Assembly (NCBI GenBank): GCA_034620365.1
Contig: JAQGEQ010000048.1
Span: 62,001 to 126,000 of the forward strand
From: Pegea sp. RAD2-039
Lineage: Eukaryota > Chordata > Thaliacea > Salpida > Salpidae
DNA: 64,000 nt
Reading direction: 5' to 3'
Under the pieces are notes generated by a model. It was not told where the DNA came from and searched no databases. It was given only the letters and a program-made list of their open reading frames with translations. Shown piece after piece: positions 10,806 through 33,233 of this stretch. Made by a program: the position numbers and the translations under genes. Every line of letters starts with the position of its first letter. Positions within the stretch are counted from its first letter, which is position 1.

Positions 10806-12889
10806 ATGGTAAAAAGTGACCAGATAAAAACCATTGAAATAGAGAGAGTCAAATGTCCTCAGTTACCTGAAATGAAATTTAGGAATTTGTTTTTAAAACC
10901 TGGAAAACCAGTTATCATTGAAGATTGTTTGACTAATTTACCAATTTCTAAATGGACAATGAAATATCTACTTGACAAAGTTGGAAATAATAAGGTATCA
11001 GTTAGAGGAAAAACAGATTCAGATGATTATAAGGTAAAATAATCATAAAGTAAAATAAGATGTAATAGATGTAAGGAGTTTTAAATTTATAAGGACGTTT
11101 TGTTAGAATTCTTTTTTTAAGTTTTATTCAATAAATAACATTAAAATTGTCCTTAACATGAAATTTTATGATACAATTTTTTTTTATATTTATTTTAGCA
11201 ACAATTTTAACTTAGAGAAAAAATGTATTTCATAGGCTGGTAAGTCATATACAGTTCGAGAAACAACAGTTTCTCAGTATATTAATGATATTCTTACAAA
11301 GAAAAAGAAAAGTTTATCTTCATACATGGCTGTTCAAAACATCAAAAAATGCTTTCCTGAACTAGAAGTAATTCTAATTTATGGATTTTATATTAATACT
11401 ACTTTTAATATTCTATTTAGAATAAGTTTTAGAATAACTCATTTATTTCTTAAATCATTAGTCATAGTAAAGAAATTAACATTGCCTTTCTGCTAATTAT
11501 CTACTAGCTGCTATTTTGAATATAAATCATATTTTAATTTTAACAATAAATGTATTCTTTCTTTTTACTACTTTAGCATTTATTTGTTATTATTTTTATC
11601 AGAATGAATCTGAGTTACCTAAATATGTCGAAAAGCTACATAATGGACCTTTTCTATGGGTTGGTAGACAAGGACATTATGGTGAGACGTTTTTCTTTTC
11701 TGAATATTGTAAAGATACAAAAGTTTTATGTTTTTGATAAAAAAAAATATTTTAAAAAGAAGTTCTTATCGTAAATTGTATTTTTCCCATCACACTTAAT
11801 GATAAAAAGTAATCAAGAAATGTTACAATGTATAATTCTCATTCAGAATATTGTCACTATGATCCTGATGCTAGTATGTTGATGATGATAGAAGGCAAAA
11901 AAGAAGTTCGTCTTTATTCTTGTTCTTTCCTTCATCACCTGTACCCAAATGAATTAGGTTCAAAAGGAAAAACTATCCAATCACAAGTTATATGTGACAA
12001 TCCGGACATTGAAAAATTTCCTAATTTTTCTGAGGTTACATGCCATCATGGGTTCCTTCAACCTGGTGATATGTAATTAATAGTTTTTACATGACTCCTA
12101 CATATTATAATATTTATTTTTTTTGTAACTAATAATACTTGAAAAGTCCTGCTTGTCGATAGCAGCAGATAATAATATGTTTATTAGAAGCAATAAAAAT
12201 CTAATGCAAAGCAAATACTTTTATCAATTAGATTTTTTTATTTTTTAGACTTTTTATTCCTGCTTTTTGGTGGCATCAGGTGAATTCGTTGACTGATTCT
12301 GTTTCAGGCGTTTTTTGGTGATTCGGGTGATGCTAATTACATAGAAAGAATTATGCTGCCTCCTGTATTTCCAGCCTTTAAATACTGGCTTCTTAATATA
12401 GTTGAGCAGGTTTGTTTGTTGAGGTTTGCTATGGTTCTGTCTAACTGTATTTATTTTCAGAATAGACATTTTGAATCTTTTACAAGAACTCTTGAACGCT
12501 TACCTCTGTGTCTTGAAAATTTGGTATTAAAACACTTTCATGAAAAATTAGATGAATATCACAAAAATATATTGGTGGAAGTTGTTATGGAGTATTTAGA
12601 GTTAAAATCTTTACCAGTATTTCAAGGGTATGCATTTAACACTAGTTTAATTATTTATATACATTTAACTACTTAAGTAAATAAATGAATTCAGAGATTA
12701 AATTATGATCTCTCTCGATCTTTAATATTCCTTCAAATTAAAATCCGCCTAAATCCGTGAAACTTCAAGTGGTTCCAGAACGAGCTTAAGATACATGAAG
12801 TCTTTGTTGACCTCTTCTTTTACATATATGTTTTCAGGGGAGGATTGCATCCACCTCCTTTGAAAGTACGCGGTTTACGATGGCGATGA
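10806..12889 (+). CDS. TYW5-like JmjC (cupin) 2-oxoglutarate oxygenase
   Basis: Predicted Fe(II)/2-oxoglutarate hydroxylase; closest recognisable family is TYW5, the wybutosine-pathway tRNA hydroxylase, though other small JmjC enzymes are possible. Exons: 10806-11033, 11236-11367, 11603-11681, 11847-12072, 12249-12409, 12461-12627, 12838-12889 (stop TGA 12887-12889), about 347 aa. The N-terminal half has KPGKPVIIEDC and SKWTMKYL as in TYW5. The iron triad is visible: H150 and D152 in CHYDPD, and H231 in FIPAFWWHQV. The C-terminus ends PPPLKVRGLRWR, a tail I do not know from TYW5. Exon 12249-12409 is one base too long: the frame breaks at the T6 run near 12310-12315. Dropping one T restores SVSGVFGDSGD; alternatively a 28-nt GT-AG interval (12280-12307) could be removed in frame, at the cost of the strand after H231. 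Confidence 0.68.
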
Positions 12890-15800
12890 ACTATTTGGTA
12901 ACAAACTTCACATTTTCCAATTTTTCATATTCAAAGACTTTTTTGAAGCTAATACAAATCAATTAATTTAAGTTGTTTTTATTCGAGCTTGTTTTAGACA
13001 AACCAATTTATAAAAGTTATTAAGTCTGATTTAAACAAAATTAAACTTGATTGATATTTCCTGGAAGTAAATTTATTATCAAGTACCACAGTTCAACCTA
13101 AGTAAGGTAGTAAAAATAGGAACAGCGCAAAGGCAAATTGATGCTATACTAAAGTTAGAAATACAATAAAGTACAAAATGAGTTTAAAAAATGGCAGCAT
13201 CGAATGTCGTTTATAAACAAATTGCCATCTTTAGCATAATTTTAAAGAAGGCGGCAGATTTTGCTGTAGTGATGAAATCGGGAAAAAGCTTTGGTTATCC
13301 TGTAGAAAAAGTTACTAGTCTACTGGGTGATATTAAAGTTGTTAGGGGGGTTAATTTGAAACAACAAATCCCTGAAAACGTATGGAAGATTGCAATCGTT
13401 AGCGACATCATTGCAATCAAGATGAAAAATTTTATATTAGGCTTTGGAAAATGGTCTTTGTATGAGAAAAGCGGTACACCATATCTTAAAAATACTTTCT
13501 TAGTACCAAAAAATTTTCTACCGAATATTTTCGGGAGCTTATATCATTCTCTTTACAATTTTGTTTTCTTCTGATAGAAATCTAATAAAAAATATCATTT
13601 TAAATGTTGGTGAGGCTCTTATAGATATCTTCACTACTAAACAAACGGTACGTGATTTTTGACTCGCTAATGGGTATTTTACTTTGCAAGTTAGTTATGG
13701 AATGTTGTTACATCTGAATGAATTCTTTAAATTTATTGATTGAAATCTGTTGTTACTTGATGCAGTATATTAGTTATTAAGATGGTAGGCATAAAACTAA
13801 TTCTGATTTATTATTTTGTATGAACTAAGAAACCAGCATTGATAAAAATGCCTAGATTAACAAAATAACAAACTTGTTTATCAACTATTTAGAAGTAAAA
13901 TATTTGTTGTATAATTAATACAATTTAAAAATGAAAAAAACTGAGATTAACAAATATTAATCTGCTTTTAATGATTCAGCAATAATTTAGTATTCAGATA
14001 TTATAATCAGCATTTAGGTTTTAGTATTCTTCAAAGGCTACATAAAAAGGGTTTGAAAAAGATTTTACAATGTGACAAAGTTGGGTACAGATATCATGGA
14101 CAGGAGGTTTTCGCGCCTAACAAAAAGGGTTCATAAGCATAAAGTAAGCTTAATATAGAAATATTATATTATAATAAGATAACTACTTTTAAACAACTTT
14201 CCTCTACTGACTTTCATCCTTTTTTACTGAAGACAGCTTGTCACATAATTAGTGCTTATTGGAAAGAAGTTTGAGTTGATACAAAAAGTTTTCTTTCAAT
14301 CAAATTTTTGTTATTTATGCATTCAGCATTGCTTGTATTGCAAATCAAAAAAAAAAATGTTCAAAAAAACAAATATTACTTCATAAAGTAAAAAACAAAC
14401 AAGCATAGTCTTAAGATAAACTTGATGACTATCATTTATTTAATAAATAAAGATAATGCTGTTTATAACTGATTAGAAGAATAAAAACAAACTTTTAAAG
14501 CTACTGAATAATAGCATTTTAAGAACATTACGTAAAGATCAAATAAAGGTAGAAGAAATAAGACAATTGCCTGAAGTGAAAAATATGAAGATGATCGATA
14601 TTTTTAGGGATATGTAATTTTTATATTTTATCCTGTTTTTGAAAATGGTTGAACATATTTATCAGACACGGCGTCACACCGTTTTCACGGTAGCACAAAA
14701 GAAAATAAAAACATATATTTTATAAAAAGTTGCCAATCAATATTAAATTCGAGAAAGTATTAACAGATTTCATTTACATTCTTACTTAACTTGCAAGTAT
14801 TTTAAGGTAATAGTATAATTGTTTTATGATAGAAGATACTGTAAAAATACTGTAACTTAATAAATCTTCTCATTTGATATCAGTTCGTAATTTATATTCA
14901 AATATTTTTTATCAGTAACTAAAAATATTCTAAAATATTCTTTTATATTTTTCTAGAGTGTTTGATATTTGCTAAACTAATAATATTTTATTAAATCCTA
15001 TGGTAACCTATAAGCTTAGATTATAATTTTAATAAGCTTTCTCGGTAAAACTAATTTATGGTGCAGTTTGGTTTACGTTTATAATTTATAGCCATTTGCT
15101 AGACTGCAATTTTATAATCATTCTTGATCGTTTGAGAAACGTTACAATATCATTTGGAACTATTTAATTTCTTTTTATGTTTTTTAAAAGTACAGGTTTA
15201 AATCACTTATAATTGTTTTTATAGCATATAGTTTCTTTTAAACCATTTTTCCATTGATGTAGTTTTCTGTTTTTTTAAGTATAACAATTGAAGAAAACAG
15301 ATATAAGCATTATTTACTAAAAGTAAAGAACTTTTATAAGAATGATGTAGCATAAACAATTTATAGCATCTCAATTTATTTCCTTTGTGCAATTTATTCA
15401 TTTCATTATAATGAATTTTTACTTATCAGTAAATTAATAAAATCTATTTTAATTTTATGCAATGTGTAGTTATGCTGTAATGTATACTCCAGTGTATAGC
15501 TATAATGAAATTGTAAAACAATAAAACGATGCAGCGCTTGATCTAAATTTTTTCATAGTTATTTAAGTTGTTAAAGATTTTGTTTATCATTTTTTAGAAA
15601 GTTGTCAATTTTGTAGTCAAATAAACAACTATTTAAATAAAAGCTTTTAAAATAAAGTCACTGTGAAAGTTAGTAAAATTGATTCTAAACAATTTTATTG
15701 ATTTATGAATCTAAAATGTAAATAATAGCGTTGTCATTTTATTTTTTTAGAATTTATTTATCATATAGATATTTCAGACAATTTATATTTCATAATAGTT

Positions 15801-16235
15801 TATGTTTTTCAATGATATAATTTATAAACCAAGAAAGAATAATTTTTAATTGACAAAGTCTTGTAAAATAGTTATGCATTAATGTAAATATTATTGAATT
15901 CATTTTAATGTTTTATATCTTAAAAATCAATAATTAAAGTTATTGGGCCAACATCAGTAATGAAATTTCTATGTCTTCCCATAAATAAGAATAAATCTTG
16001 TATTTGAATTTGGTTTCAAGTTCAAATTAGCTGATTATTATTTTACTATTAGTAAATAACCAACAATTATATTGAAATGTTGTAGTTACTATACTTTTAT
16101 CTTTTAGAAAGCGACTAATTAAAGAATTAATGCTTCTTAAAAAAATTATACAAAAACATCTTTTTAACAAAAATATTTTTGTTATAGCTTTTATAGTTTG
16201 TTTTTCAAATGTAATAGCAAAATAGTTTTTCAAGT
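12890..16235. other. Intergenic stretch with one orphan ORF
   Basis: Mostly AT-rich with no recognisable gene. It contains the separately listed ORF at 13191-13574 and a short less AT-rich patch near 14040-14130 that reads KKILQCDKVGYRYHGQEVFAP before a stop. No RNA gene seen. Confidence 0.4.
13191..13574 (+). CDS. Orphan ORF, 127 aa, unrecognised
   Basis: ATG-initiated ORF in a locally less AT-rich patch; start MAASNVVYKQIAIFSIILKK, with a basic middle and a hydrophobic end. After the stop the same region continues as NLIKNIILNVGEALIDIFTT to about 13650, so the ORF may be one piece of a longer, broken coding sequence. I recognise no domain. It could be a remnant of a mobile element or a chance ORF. 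Confidence 0.3.
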   Translation: MAASNVVYKQIAIFSIILKKAADFAVVMKSGKSFGYPVEKVTSLLGDIKVVRGVNLKQQIPENVWKIAIVSDIIAIKMKNFILGFGKWSLYEKSGTPYLKNTFLVPKNFLPNIFGSLYHSLYNFVFF

Positions 16236-24708
<8,473 letters not shown>

Positions 24709-27700
24709 AGTGCTACCAACTCTGAAACCCACACATCTGCTTATATACAAAATCACTTCTTTCATTTAATTCTTAATCTTTGTTGTCGTCATAGTAACGT
24801 AAGCACATGAGTGACGTATGTGTTAGCTGATACCACCTTCAAAAGTAGGCAAACATCAACCACCAACATTTCAGCACAGATACCCGTAGGAAAAGCTTAT
24901 TTAGATTACTTGTTGAATGAAACTTGATTTTCGTATCTTTTAACCCTTCTGTTGTCATCCGGTTAAAATCTTCTAGTTATATTACCAAATTTATCTTCTT
25001 CAGGTTTAGTAATTTGCAGATTATGTTATATGTCGTATATGAGTGTTGAATAATTGAATGGATTTTTCAGGAGCACGATTTAATCACTGAAAATTTGTAG
25101 TTTTACTTTTGTCATACGCTTCTTTTACAGCTTACTCTTTTTGTCTTCATTAATTTTTATCAATAAACAACAAGACGCATGACTTCAATTTAGCAACCAG
25201 CATATCTGCTGCTGCCTTCTATATCCAATACCCACTGCGTTAGTTTTCAACTAATTCTTCAGATACATCATTAATTTTAATCTTTTAATTAAGATGATCT
25301 TAAGGCAGCAAACTGCTACTTTATGTTCTTTTGAAATTTTAAACAAACTTTGTTAGCACTATTTAGGTGTTTTTTGCTTATTTTTCGGTTAATAATGAGT
25401 TTCAATTACAGATGGATCTTTTTAAATATCTTTATTCTTATTTTCAATATGGTCCTTATAATCTGTAAAAATGAAATGTTTTCGTATAAACGTCAATTCA
25501 GCAGTTCTAAATTCGTTTCATGATTCTTGTTAAAGTGTTTTGGAACAAATTGAATTATGAAACTTCAATTTAAAGATAAGATTTGAGTTAAATTGTAAAA
25601 GAAGTTTTACTTTAGCAACCATCTACCCAAGCCTCCAGCAATTAATTAATTCAGTATTTAAGATTTGTCGATATCAATTTCCAAATTAGTTGAAATGAAT
25701 TTGTTACATAACTTACTGCTTTTTCACAGAGATAAATAGAAGTACAAAATCTCAACCATCAGAATAGTTATACCTTTAAAAAAATCAAATTCAAAAATAA
25801 ATCTTTTTAAGAAACTATATATTTTTGGTTAACTTTATTTTTGCAGAAAATGTAAAATGATTATCTTTTCAAACCAAGTTTAGATTTCAATTTTTCAAGT
25901 TCTTATCGTATTTAAGTTTGCTTTTCAATGAAGATAGAAGCAAAACATTTGATAAGTAGTTGTTTAAAAGAATTACTGAGTAATAAACATCACATAAATA
26001 TACTTTTTCAAATTTACGGTGTCGTATTTCCAATTATTCTGGTTTTTAGTTGATGAGTTTGTGTAATTCTATTTAGTTTTTAATTAAAGTTATGGTTTAG
26101 TTGATGTTGGGTAATAGACTAATCAATAAAACTGCAAGAAGAACTTGAATAGCATGATTGCAGAAGTAATTGAAGATGCTGCTAAAATAAGAAAAATAAA
26201 AATTGTTTCATCCAAAACTGCTTCATGTAGATCTAATTAGATTAGTCAAATAATTGAAACTCCTTTTAGGTTAATTTATTCAATTTAATAGCAGAAGTGT
26301 GTTTTTTACTAAGATCGACATTACACTAAAACTTGTTTTTCATACCGACTACTAGCTTTCTGATCTGTTTACAACTTCCTCAACAAATTTGTTTATCTTC
26401 CGATTGAAATGCTTCTAGTATGAGAAGTTTTAGACTTGATTACTGCAAAGTGAAAGCATTCAGCAACATATAAGGCTTCACTGATTACTTACAATGAAAG
26501 TCTTGAGTTATAGTATGCTGTTAGCTTGCCAAGAAAAATTGGATAATTTTAAATTTGCTATAAGCTGATTGTAAAGCTAAACACGACTAACTTGATACAA
26601 AAAATTTGATATCATGTTGTATCTACTATAGGCATTAAAACCTTGCTTGTTTTCAATTAGTACCAATACTCGTTTATGTCATTTACTTTTAAATGAATTG
26701 TTTTGTAAATGTTTATTTGCTTTTATTTCAGCTTATAAACTTACATTTAACTTGAAATTTTTTCTAAGGTTTTAAGTAGTGTGTGAATATTTATGTTCTA
26801 GCATCTTTGTAAGCAAGAAAAAAATCAGTAAGTTTTTTTTCTGTACTTTTGACTGATAATTATATTAAAGATTAGTTTTAATTCTACTATTATTATACAT
26901 AAGAATATAAAAAAAAAATGAATGTGAAAACGTTTTGGAGCATAAACCTTATTTTAAGACATAATTCAATAAGAACGTGATTGCTAGATTGTATCATTCT
27001 AGTGAGCTATGCCCAATTCTGTTCTTTCTCCACACTTTAGTTTGTTATTCAGGCCATTTAAGAATGTTTGCTGCAATTTAAAATCAAAGTAGCTTTAGTT
27101 GTAAAACCTTATTACACCTTTTTATCATTAGTCTTTTACCTCGTTTTGAAAAAAAAAGCAATTTAAGGCTGACTTCTAGATTACAGTTTTAATCTCATCG
27201 TAGCCTAATCCTGAGAAGGTCTTGATAACCTAAATTCTGAATCTCTGCTCAAAGAACTTGCATTTAAGTATTAAGTCTTTTATTTCCATTTTTCTTCTTA
27301 TTTGTAGATTTGAAACCTTATTTTGAAAATGTTTAGTTACTTTAAGACTGTGTTTTGGTAAGAACCATTACAGCTGTCGGTTTTATACCAAATATTGCTT
27401 CAAATTATTAAAACAAATTATCACACAACTTTGCAAATGAATTGTTCTTAACTTAGTTTTATTGTTGAACTTTAGTGCTTAATAATTTTGTATAAATAAA
27501 TGATAGGATTTATTAGAATTTACTCAATGATAATTCTAAAGTTTTTCAATTCTAAAAGATCCAGTTTGACTTTCATTTGAAAGATTTCTGTGAAGTTGTA
27601 TGAGCAATTGAGAGTTTTAACATCTATAACATCAAAATATCTACTTGCTAAAAATACTTTTGCTATATATATATCTATTTGCTAGCTCACAACCAACTTT

Positions 27701-29187
27701 AACTGTCTAGTTATAGATAGAATGTGTAGGAGAGATAGGTCGTTATCTGAGTTTACTAGTGAGTAAACCTAAACACTTATCTCTGTAATTTTGGTAGTTA
27801 ATCATAAAAAAATGTATGTCAAATTGCAAGCTTTATTTTTCTTGAGGATGTTTCAACTCATTACAAAGAGAATTTCTATTAGTTTCTCCACCTATGCAAC
27901 AAAAAGTAGAGAGTTTATAGTAAACTCTGAAAAATTCTGAAAACCTTTAATTCATTAATTTCTTTTTTTATAGACCTTTGAGTCAGCTGTAAATCCCAAT
28001 TTACAAGTCAAGATATACCTTAACTGTATAAGTTAATAATTTGTAAAATAAATGATTTATAATCTCTTATTATGAATTAGCAAGGACTCAGCAATTCTTT
28101 TTAAACTCAGCACTTTTAAGATAATGTAATAAAGCAATCTCGATGGTTCTTAAAATGCTTAGTTGCATGTTGCTTATTTTGAATCTTTAAATTATCCATT
28201 TAAAGTGTCTCTAATTTGAATGATAAACAGATCAAATAAATCATAATAATATTTTTTATTGACAGTTCTAATAAAAAATAATTGCGTTAAAAAGCATTAT
28301 TTATTTAAAATAATATAAACAAAATATTATTATTACGACGTTGTAAATAACTTGTTTAAAATTCTTTATATAGTTAAATTACACGCAAACTTTATAAAAA
28401 TTTGCATTTATTTGAAGCTCAAAATAAATATTATATATTAATGTGCTGATAAAGATACAAAATAAGTTCTCAGAAAATTTCACATTAGAAATTACCTTCA
28501 GATTGAAGCTATTTTTTTCAATTTAATTTGCAGAAAATAAGAAAGTATGAATTTATAAAGCAAAGTTGGATACATGAAACTATCAAAATTGTTTTTAAAC
28601 AATATTTATTATATGTTGGTATTACAATTTATATTTGTTTTGCATGAAAACTTAATAAATGTAAATTTAAACCACTTTTGGTTTTCATACTTTTATGAAT
28701 AAATTAAAAAATAAATACCTAAACAAAGCTAACACTTCCACGGTACAACTCAATTACAAAACCTCTAGATAAAAGAAACAGCTAAATCATTTCATCTAGA
28801 TTTGATTTGGTTCTCTAAAACATCTTAAGAGCAATTAAATCTGATTCACAACATATTTTTGTTCATTTTTTGATTCTTAAACTCTCGTAAATTGTTTTTA
28901 GATAAAGTTGAATTATAGCTCATCAACCAGGACTTGATTGTCTGATGCTTTTCTGTGGAAGATATAATTTAATTAACTAATTTATATTTAAAGAAAAATA
29001 AGTAATTCAATGAATACATTAAATTCCAAATAGGAAATTACAATTATACTTAACAATAAAACGTTAAAAAAGAAAATAATTATCCACATGTTATAATTAA
29101 TTTTATCAAAACTTATTCAGTGTCTTATTTTGTAGTTCATTTCATGATAACAACAAGACTGCAAATGTAGAAATTACTTTTTCTAAC
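24709..29187. other. Long intergenic stretch, nothing recognised
   Basis: About 4.5 kb. It begins with the 3' UTR of the B56 gene (candidate AATAAA at 25162-25167). The rest is AT-rich with no convincing ORF, exon pair, RNA gene or repeat that I can see. Confidence 0.5.
25162..25167 (+). terminator. Candidate poly(A) signal of the B56 gene
   Basis: AATAAA about 450 nt after the B56 stop codon. Such hexamers are frequent in AT-rich DNA, so this is only a candidate. Confidence 0.3.
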
Positions 29188-30807
29188 TCACTTTTGATAT
29201 CGAGGCTTGAATGAGACTATAGATTTTCCTGTAAACTTATTATCTTCAAGACAATTTCTGTTTGAGTTTTTATATTTTTTCTTCAAGTCTGCCATAAACC
29301 TCTTAAAAAAACAGATAAAACTTGTGAAGCAGTTGATATCAAACACTGTAAAATTAAGAAACTATTTTTGATACTTACCGTTGAAAAAATTTTCCAATTG
29401 ATCCTATTTTCTTTCATTTTTATTTCATAACAATCATCTTGTCTCTTAAAGCCTCTGTGTACAACAAAAGCATTAATAAGTACATGAAAAGTGTGTTCAG
29501 CCATAAACAGCTCGCACATCTGCAGATAAAATTGCATTTATTGATCATAAATTAATAAGCACATTTCATCTGAATGCTTTTTCTAAAAATAACATAAAAG
29601 TAGAATGAATTTGAAAACGGAAATAGTTAGATTATTTCAAATGAATGGATTACCCACAACAATTGAGTTATTAAGAAATCTTGATTGGAAATTAAGAAGA
29701 ACGATTTTATTTACTTGGCTGATTCGGTCATATCCGTAATTAGTAAATCTTTCATCAAATTGTGGAACATTGACAGTAGAAATGTAAAAAGGCTCCCAGG
29801 AAGGTTTCCATGGTACCTCATACGTCAGCATCTCATCATTATCAGATATCGCGACCCATTCCTCATAACTGTAGAAATAATTTGTCATAAAAATGATCAA
29901 AACCAAACAAGTCAGCTGAACACGCTGTGATTGGACGATAATTAATGCTTTTAAATTACTTTGTTGGCTTGTGACACATTGGACATGTTTGTTGATGAAA
30001 AATTTGAATTTCACCTTTATCTTTCATCAATAAAAGACTTTTTTTACTGTTTGGTACCCTACTTTCCAATTTCATCTCAAAAGCAGGGATGATAAGAATC
30101 ATTTTATCATTAAGATTCGAAACACGAAAAAATTCAGATCGAATATTGCTTGATGGGATTATATCTGCATCGAGAACAAGCAAATGTGACGTCACAACCG
30201 CTTGACGCGCTACATTACGCATGATGTTGTGAGGATATACAAGTTGTGACTTCTTACAATGTTTATCTTCAGCAACATTTTTCAAGATTTGACTTAAATT
30301 CAAACATTTATTTTTATGATTATCCATAAAAAATTGATGCCATCTCTCAATCGACGTGACGTCATCTCCAGGCTTGATGTGATTAGCAAACACAATGTGA
30401 AACTGAACGTCATTGGTCAATTGGAAGCAGTGGTTGAGAAGAATGATTGATTGTATCGTGTGTGTAAGACCACCAGAAGATTTTACTAAAATTGCAATCG
30501 ATATTTTTCCATTCCAATGCTTTATAATGTCACTAATATCATGTATTCGATCATTGGATAATTGTGTGACAAGTGTGACGTCATTACTTAAATGCTTCGA
30601 TGACATGTTATGTGACGTCATTGTGTGGGAGGTAAAGACTTTTTGTACATTGAAGATGACAAAGAAGTTTCCCCATTTTATTTGGTTTGTTTTTATTGTC
30701 TGTATGAAGGGCAACTTTAGCTCGAGTTCCTTTCTTTGGTAGATTCCATTCCAGATTAAAACTAAAACTTGAGAAATAAAAACTCCAATAATTATTATAA
30801 ATCGCAT
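29188..30807 (-). CDS. B4GAT1: B4GAT1-like beta-1,4-glucuronyltransferase (GT49), 418 aa
   Basis: Golgi type II glycosyltransferase; B4GAT1 adds the glucuronic acid primer that LARGE extends on alpha-dystroglycan. Exons on the minus strand: 29960-30807, 29715-29868, 29379-29519, 29188-29301; 1257 nt, in frame, and 418 aa is close to the human length. A membrane anchor spans residues 3-20 after a very short cytosolic tail. Family landmarks in order: DVTLVTQLS near residue 76, YPHNIMRNVARQAVVTSHLL near 191-210, the DXD-type metal site D213-A-D215, QTCPMCHKPTN near 275, then WEPFYISTVNVPQFDERF, YGYDRISQ, NAFVVHRGFK and NRINWKIF, ending in a basic tail (SFKPRYQK). LARGE has a related second domain, but this protein has only the one domain, which favours B4GAT1. 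Confidence 0.92.
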
Positions 30808-33233
30808 TCTGCTAGGTAGTATAATGTTAATTTAGAAATAGATAGAGTTTAACATTTTACTTTTTTACTAATTTTGATTTAACTTTTGTTGATAATTTAA
30901 GGTAATTTAAATAAATTGATAATAATATAAATTGATAAATAAATTATTTGATATATATATCGAAGTTTTATGAAATAAGAAATTGACTACAAATTGTTTA
31001 AAGTTAGTTTATGTTATTTGAAATATACAAACAGCTATTTTCATTTACTTTTATTGTTATTATTACTATCATAAATTTTTAGGTAAATTTATCTCCAGTT
31101 AGTTATTATAACTTAAAATTTCCTTTTTTGTACTTATCTTCAATTTTTTGAACTGATAAATTATAATATGTTTCAAAAATGAAATGTTTGGCTTTTGAAA
31201 TCTGAAACAGAAGTTTTGTTAAAAGCCAGCCTGTATACCAATATAATAGAATTAAAATATAGCTCTGACTAAACTTTTATAAACTAAGAGATCTTTTTTT
31301 CAATTTTTTGCTATCAACATAAGCAACAAATCCATAAAATTACAAAAACTGTAAAAAGTAAATAACATTTCTTCTGACTAAGTTCATTTATAGCATTAAG
31401 TGCCTGCGGCAAAGTATGCTCTAGTCAAGAAAGGCTAGTTCTGTGCCATCATTTGAAATATATCATTAAAGATACTTTAATTAAATATTCTATTAAATTA
31501 AATATTAAGAAAATATTTAAACTTAATTGAAACTGACGAAAAGGGTATTTATCAAAGTTCATGATTTTCAAAGATTAAAATACTAAAAATAAAACTACAA
31601 ATTTATGTCAAAAAAGCTTATTATCAGATAAATTATAAAACAAAACTAATTCTGAAGCAGATAGGAAAATTACTTTTGAACTTATACCAGCAAACTAGTT
31701 GTTAATTGCAAAAACTATTAATTATTATTCTGCTTAAACGACTCCATAAATATAAAGAATTATTTTTCAGACTTGATTCAGTACTTATAAGTTTGTTACT
31801 CGTTAAGAAGTACTTTCTTTTAGAAGCACTTTTGTAATTTATAGTGACAATATTAGACTATTGCACATAAGTTTAATTTTTATCTTTAATTATCCACGTT
31901 TTTAATTTTTAAATTGAAATATTGTATTTAAATTATAACAGTGTAATGTTATATTTCAACCTTTGGTTTTTAAGACTGTAAATGTTGCAAGAATATAAAA
32001 GTTAATAAATAAGTTTGGTTTTTGTAAAACTTATTTGCTCTTTACAGATGCGATGATAATTGTTATAAACAATACATGACTGTAGAAAATAGTTCCTAAG
32101 TTTTGAAATTACTTTTAAACATTTAAAATTTGTAACAAGCTGGTACTATTAGAAAATCTAATAAAATAACGGTATTACTGATAAAGATATTTTTCATGCT
32201 TATCAAAACTACCAATATCTGCTTTTTATAATCTAACAGTCAAAAGAATTAAATATATTTTTAAAATTAAACTATTAGAGCGTGACTTGCAAAATAGAGT
32301 TAGTGCTACAGGTTGATGTAGTAGTTGCGAAATTAAAACTAATTGAAAAATTAAATTTAATAGCTGGGTTTTTATTTAACTAAAATAATAAATTTGATCA
32401 TTTTCATAAATATTCGTTGCCTAATAATAGTTTCCAAATTTTCCTGGCAACACTTAATGGTTTGTACTTTTGTTTATTAGTTATAGGTATATATAAGTTT
32501 TTGAATCAGTATTTTTTAGATAGAAAAAATAACTAATTATAAAATTACATTTTTTCATTTCATTAATAACTAGAATTTTTCATAAAAGTTTAAATGTAAC
32601 AGCAACATTTATTTTGATAAATTTTATCTGAAATCTAAAAAATCTTATATAAACAAATACTGTTATCAAATAAGCATCTTTATAAAACTTAAGTTGAACA
32701 TTTAGTTGTAAGCTTATATAAAAGTGTTATTTTTTAATACTTCAAATAAATAAAATGCTTTATAACTTTTATATTTTACTAATCTGTTTTTATAAATCTT
32801 TATATTCCAATTCGTCTGCACATTTTCAGTATTTTCAACAACTTAATTTCTATTAAACAAAATTTTAGTAAAACTAATTTTAAGAACCAAGAAACAAGCA
32901 AGCTTTTAAAATTAAAAGTATTACGAAAATATAAAGGTAAGTAAGTTAGATAAAAAAAGAATAAACCTTTCCTTTTGATCTATAAATATACAAATACTCG
33001 TCTTTCAAAGTGATAAAAATAACTTGTTTAATTCAAACACAAAATGTAGTAAAACGTATTTTGGGTCGAGTCGTTCAAAATCTAATCTTTCAATAAATTT
33101 TGGTACACACTTTTTTCAAATAATTCATTAATAGATCTCAAGATACTATTGATGTTTAGAATTATTTTATACTTGTTAGCACTTTATTCTTTTAATTTGA
33201 TGAAGTAATTCAAGTAAAGATTTATTGCGGTCA
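30808..33233. other. Intergenic AT-rich stretch, nothing recognised
   Basis: Upstream of the glucuronyltransferase. No convincing ORF, exon or repeat. A small less AT-rich patch near 31395-31445 has no recognisable structure. Confidence 0.5.
33221..33226 (-). terminator. Poly(A) signal of the 151-aa gene
   Basis: AATAAA on the minus strand 8 nt after the stop codon, consistent with the very short 3' UTR of the JHY-like gene. Confidence 0.4.
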
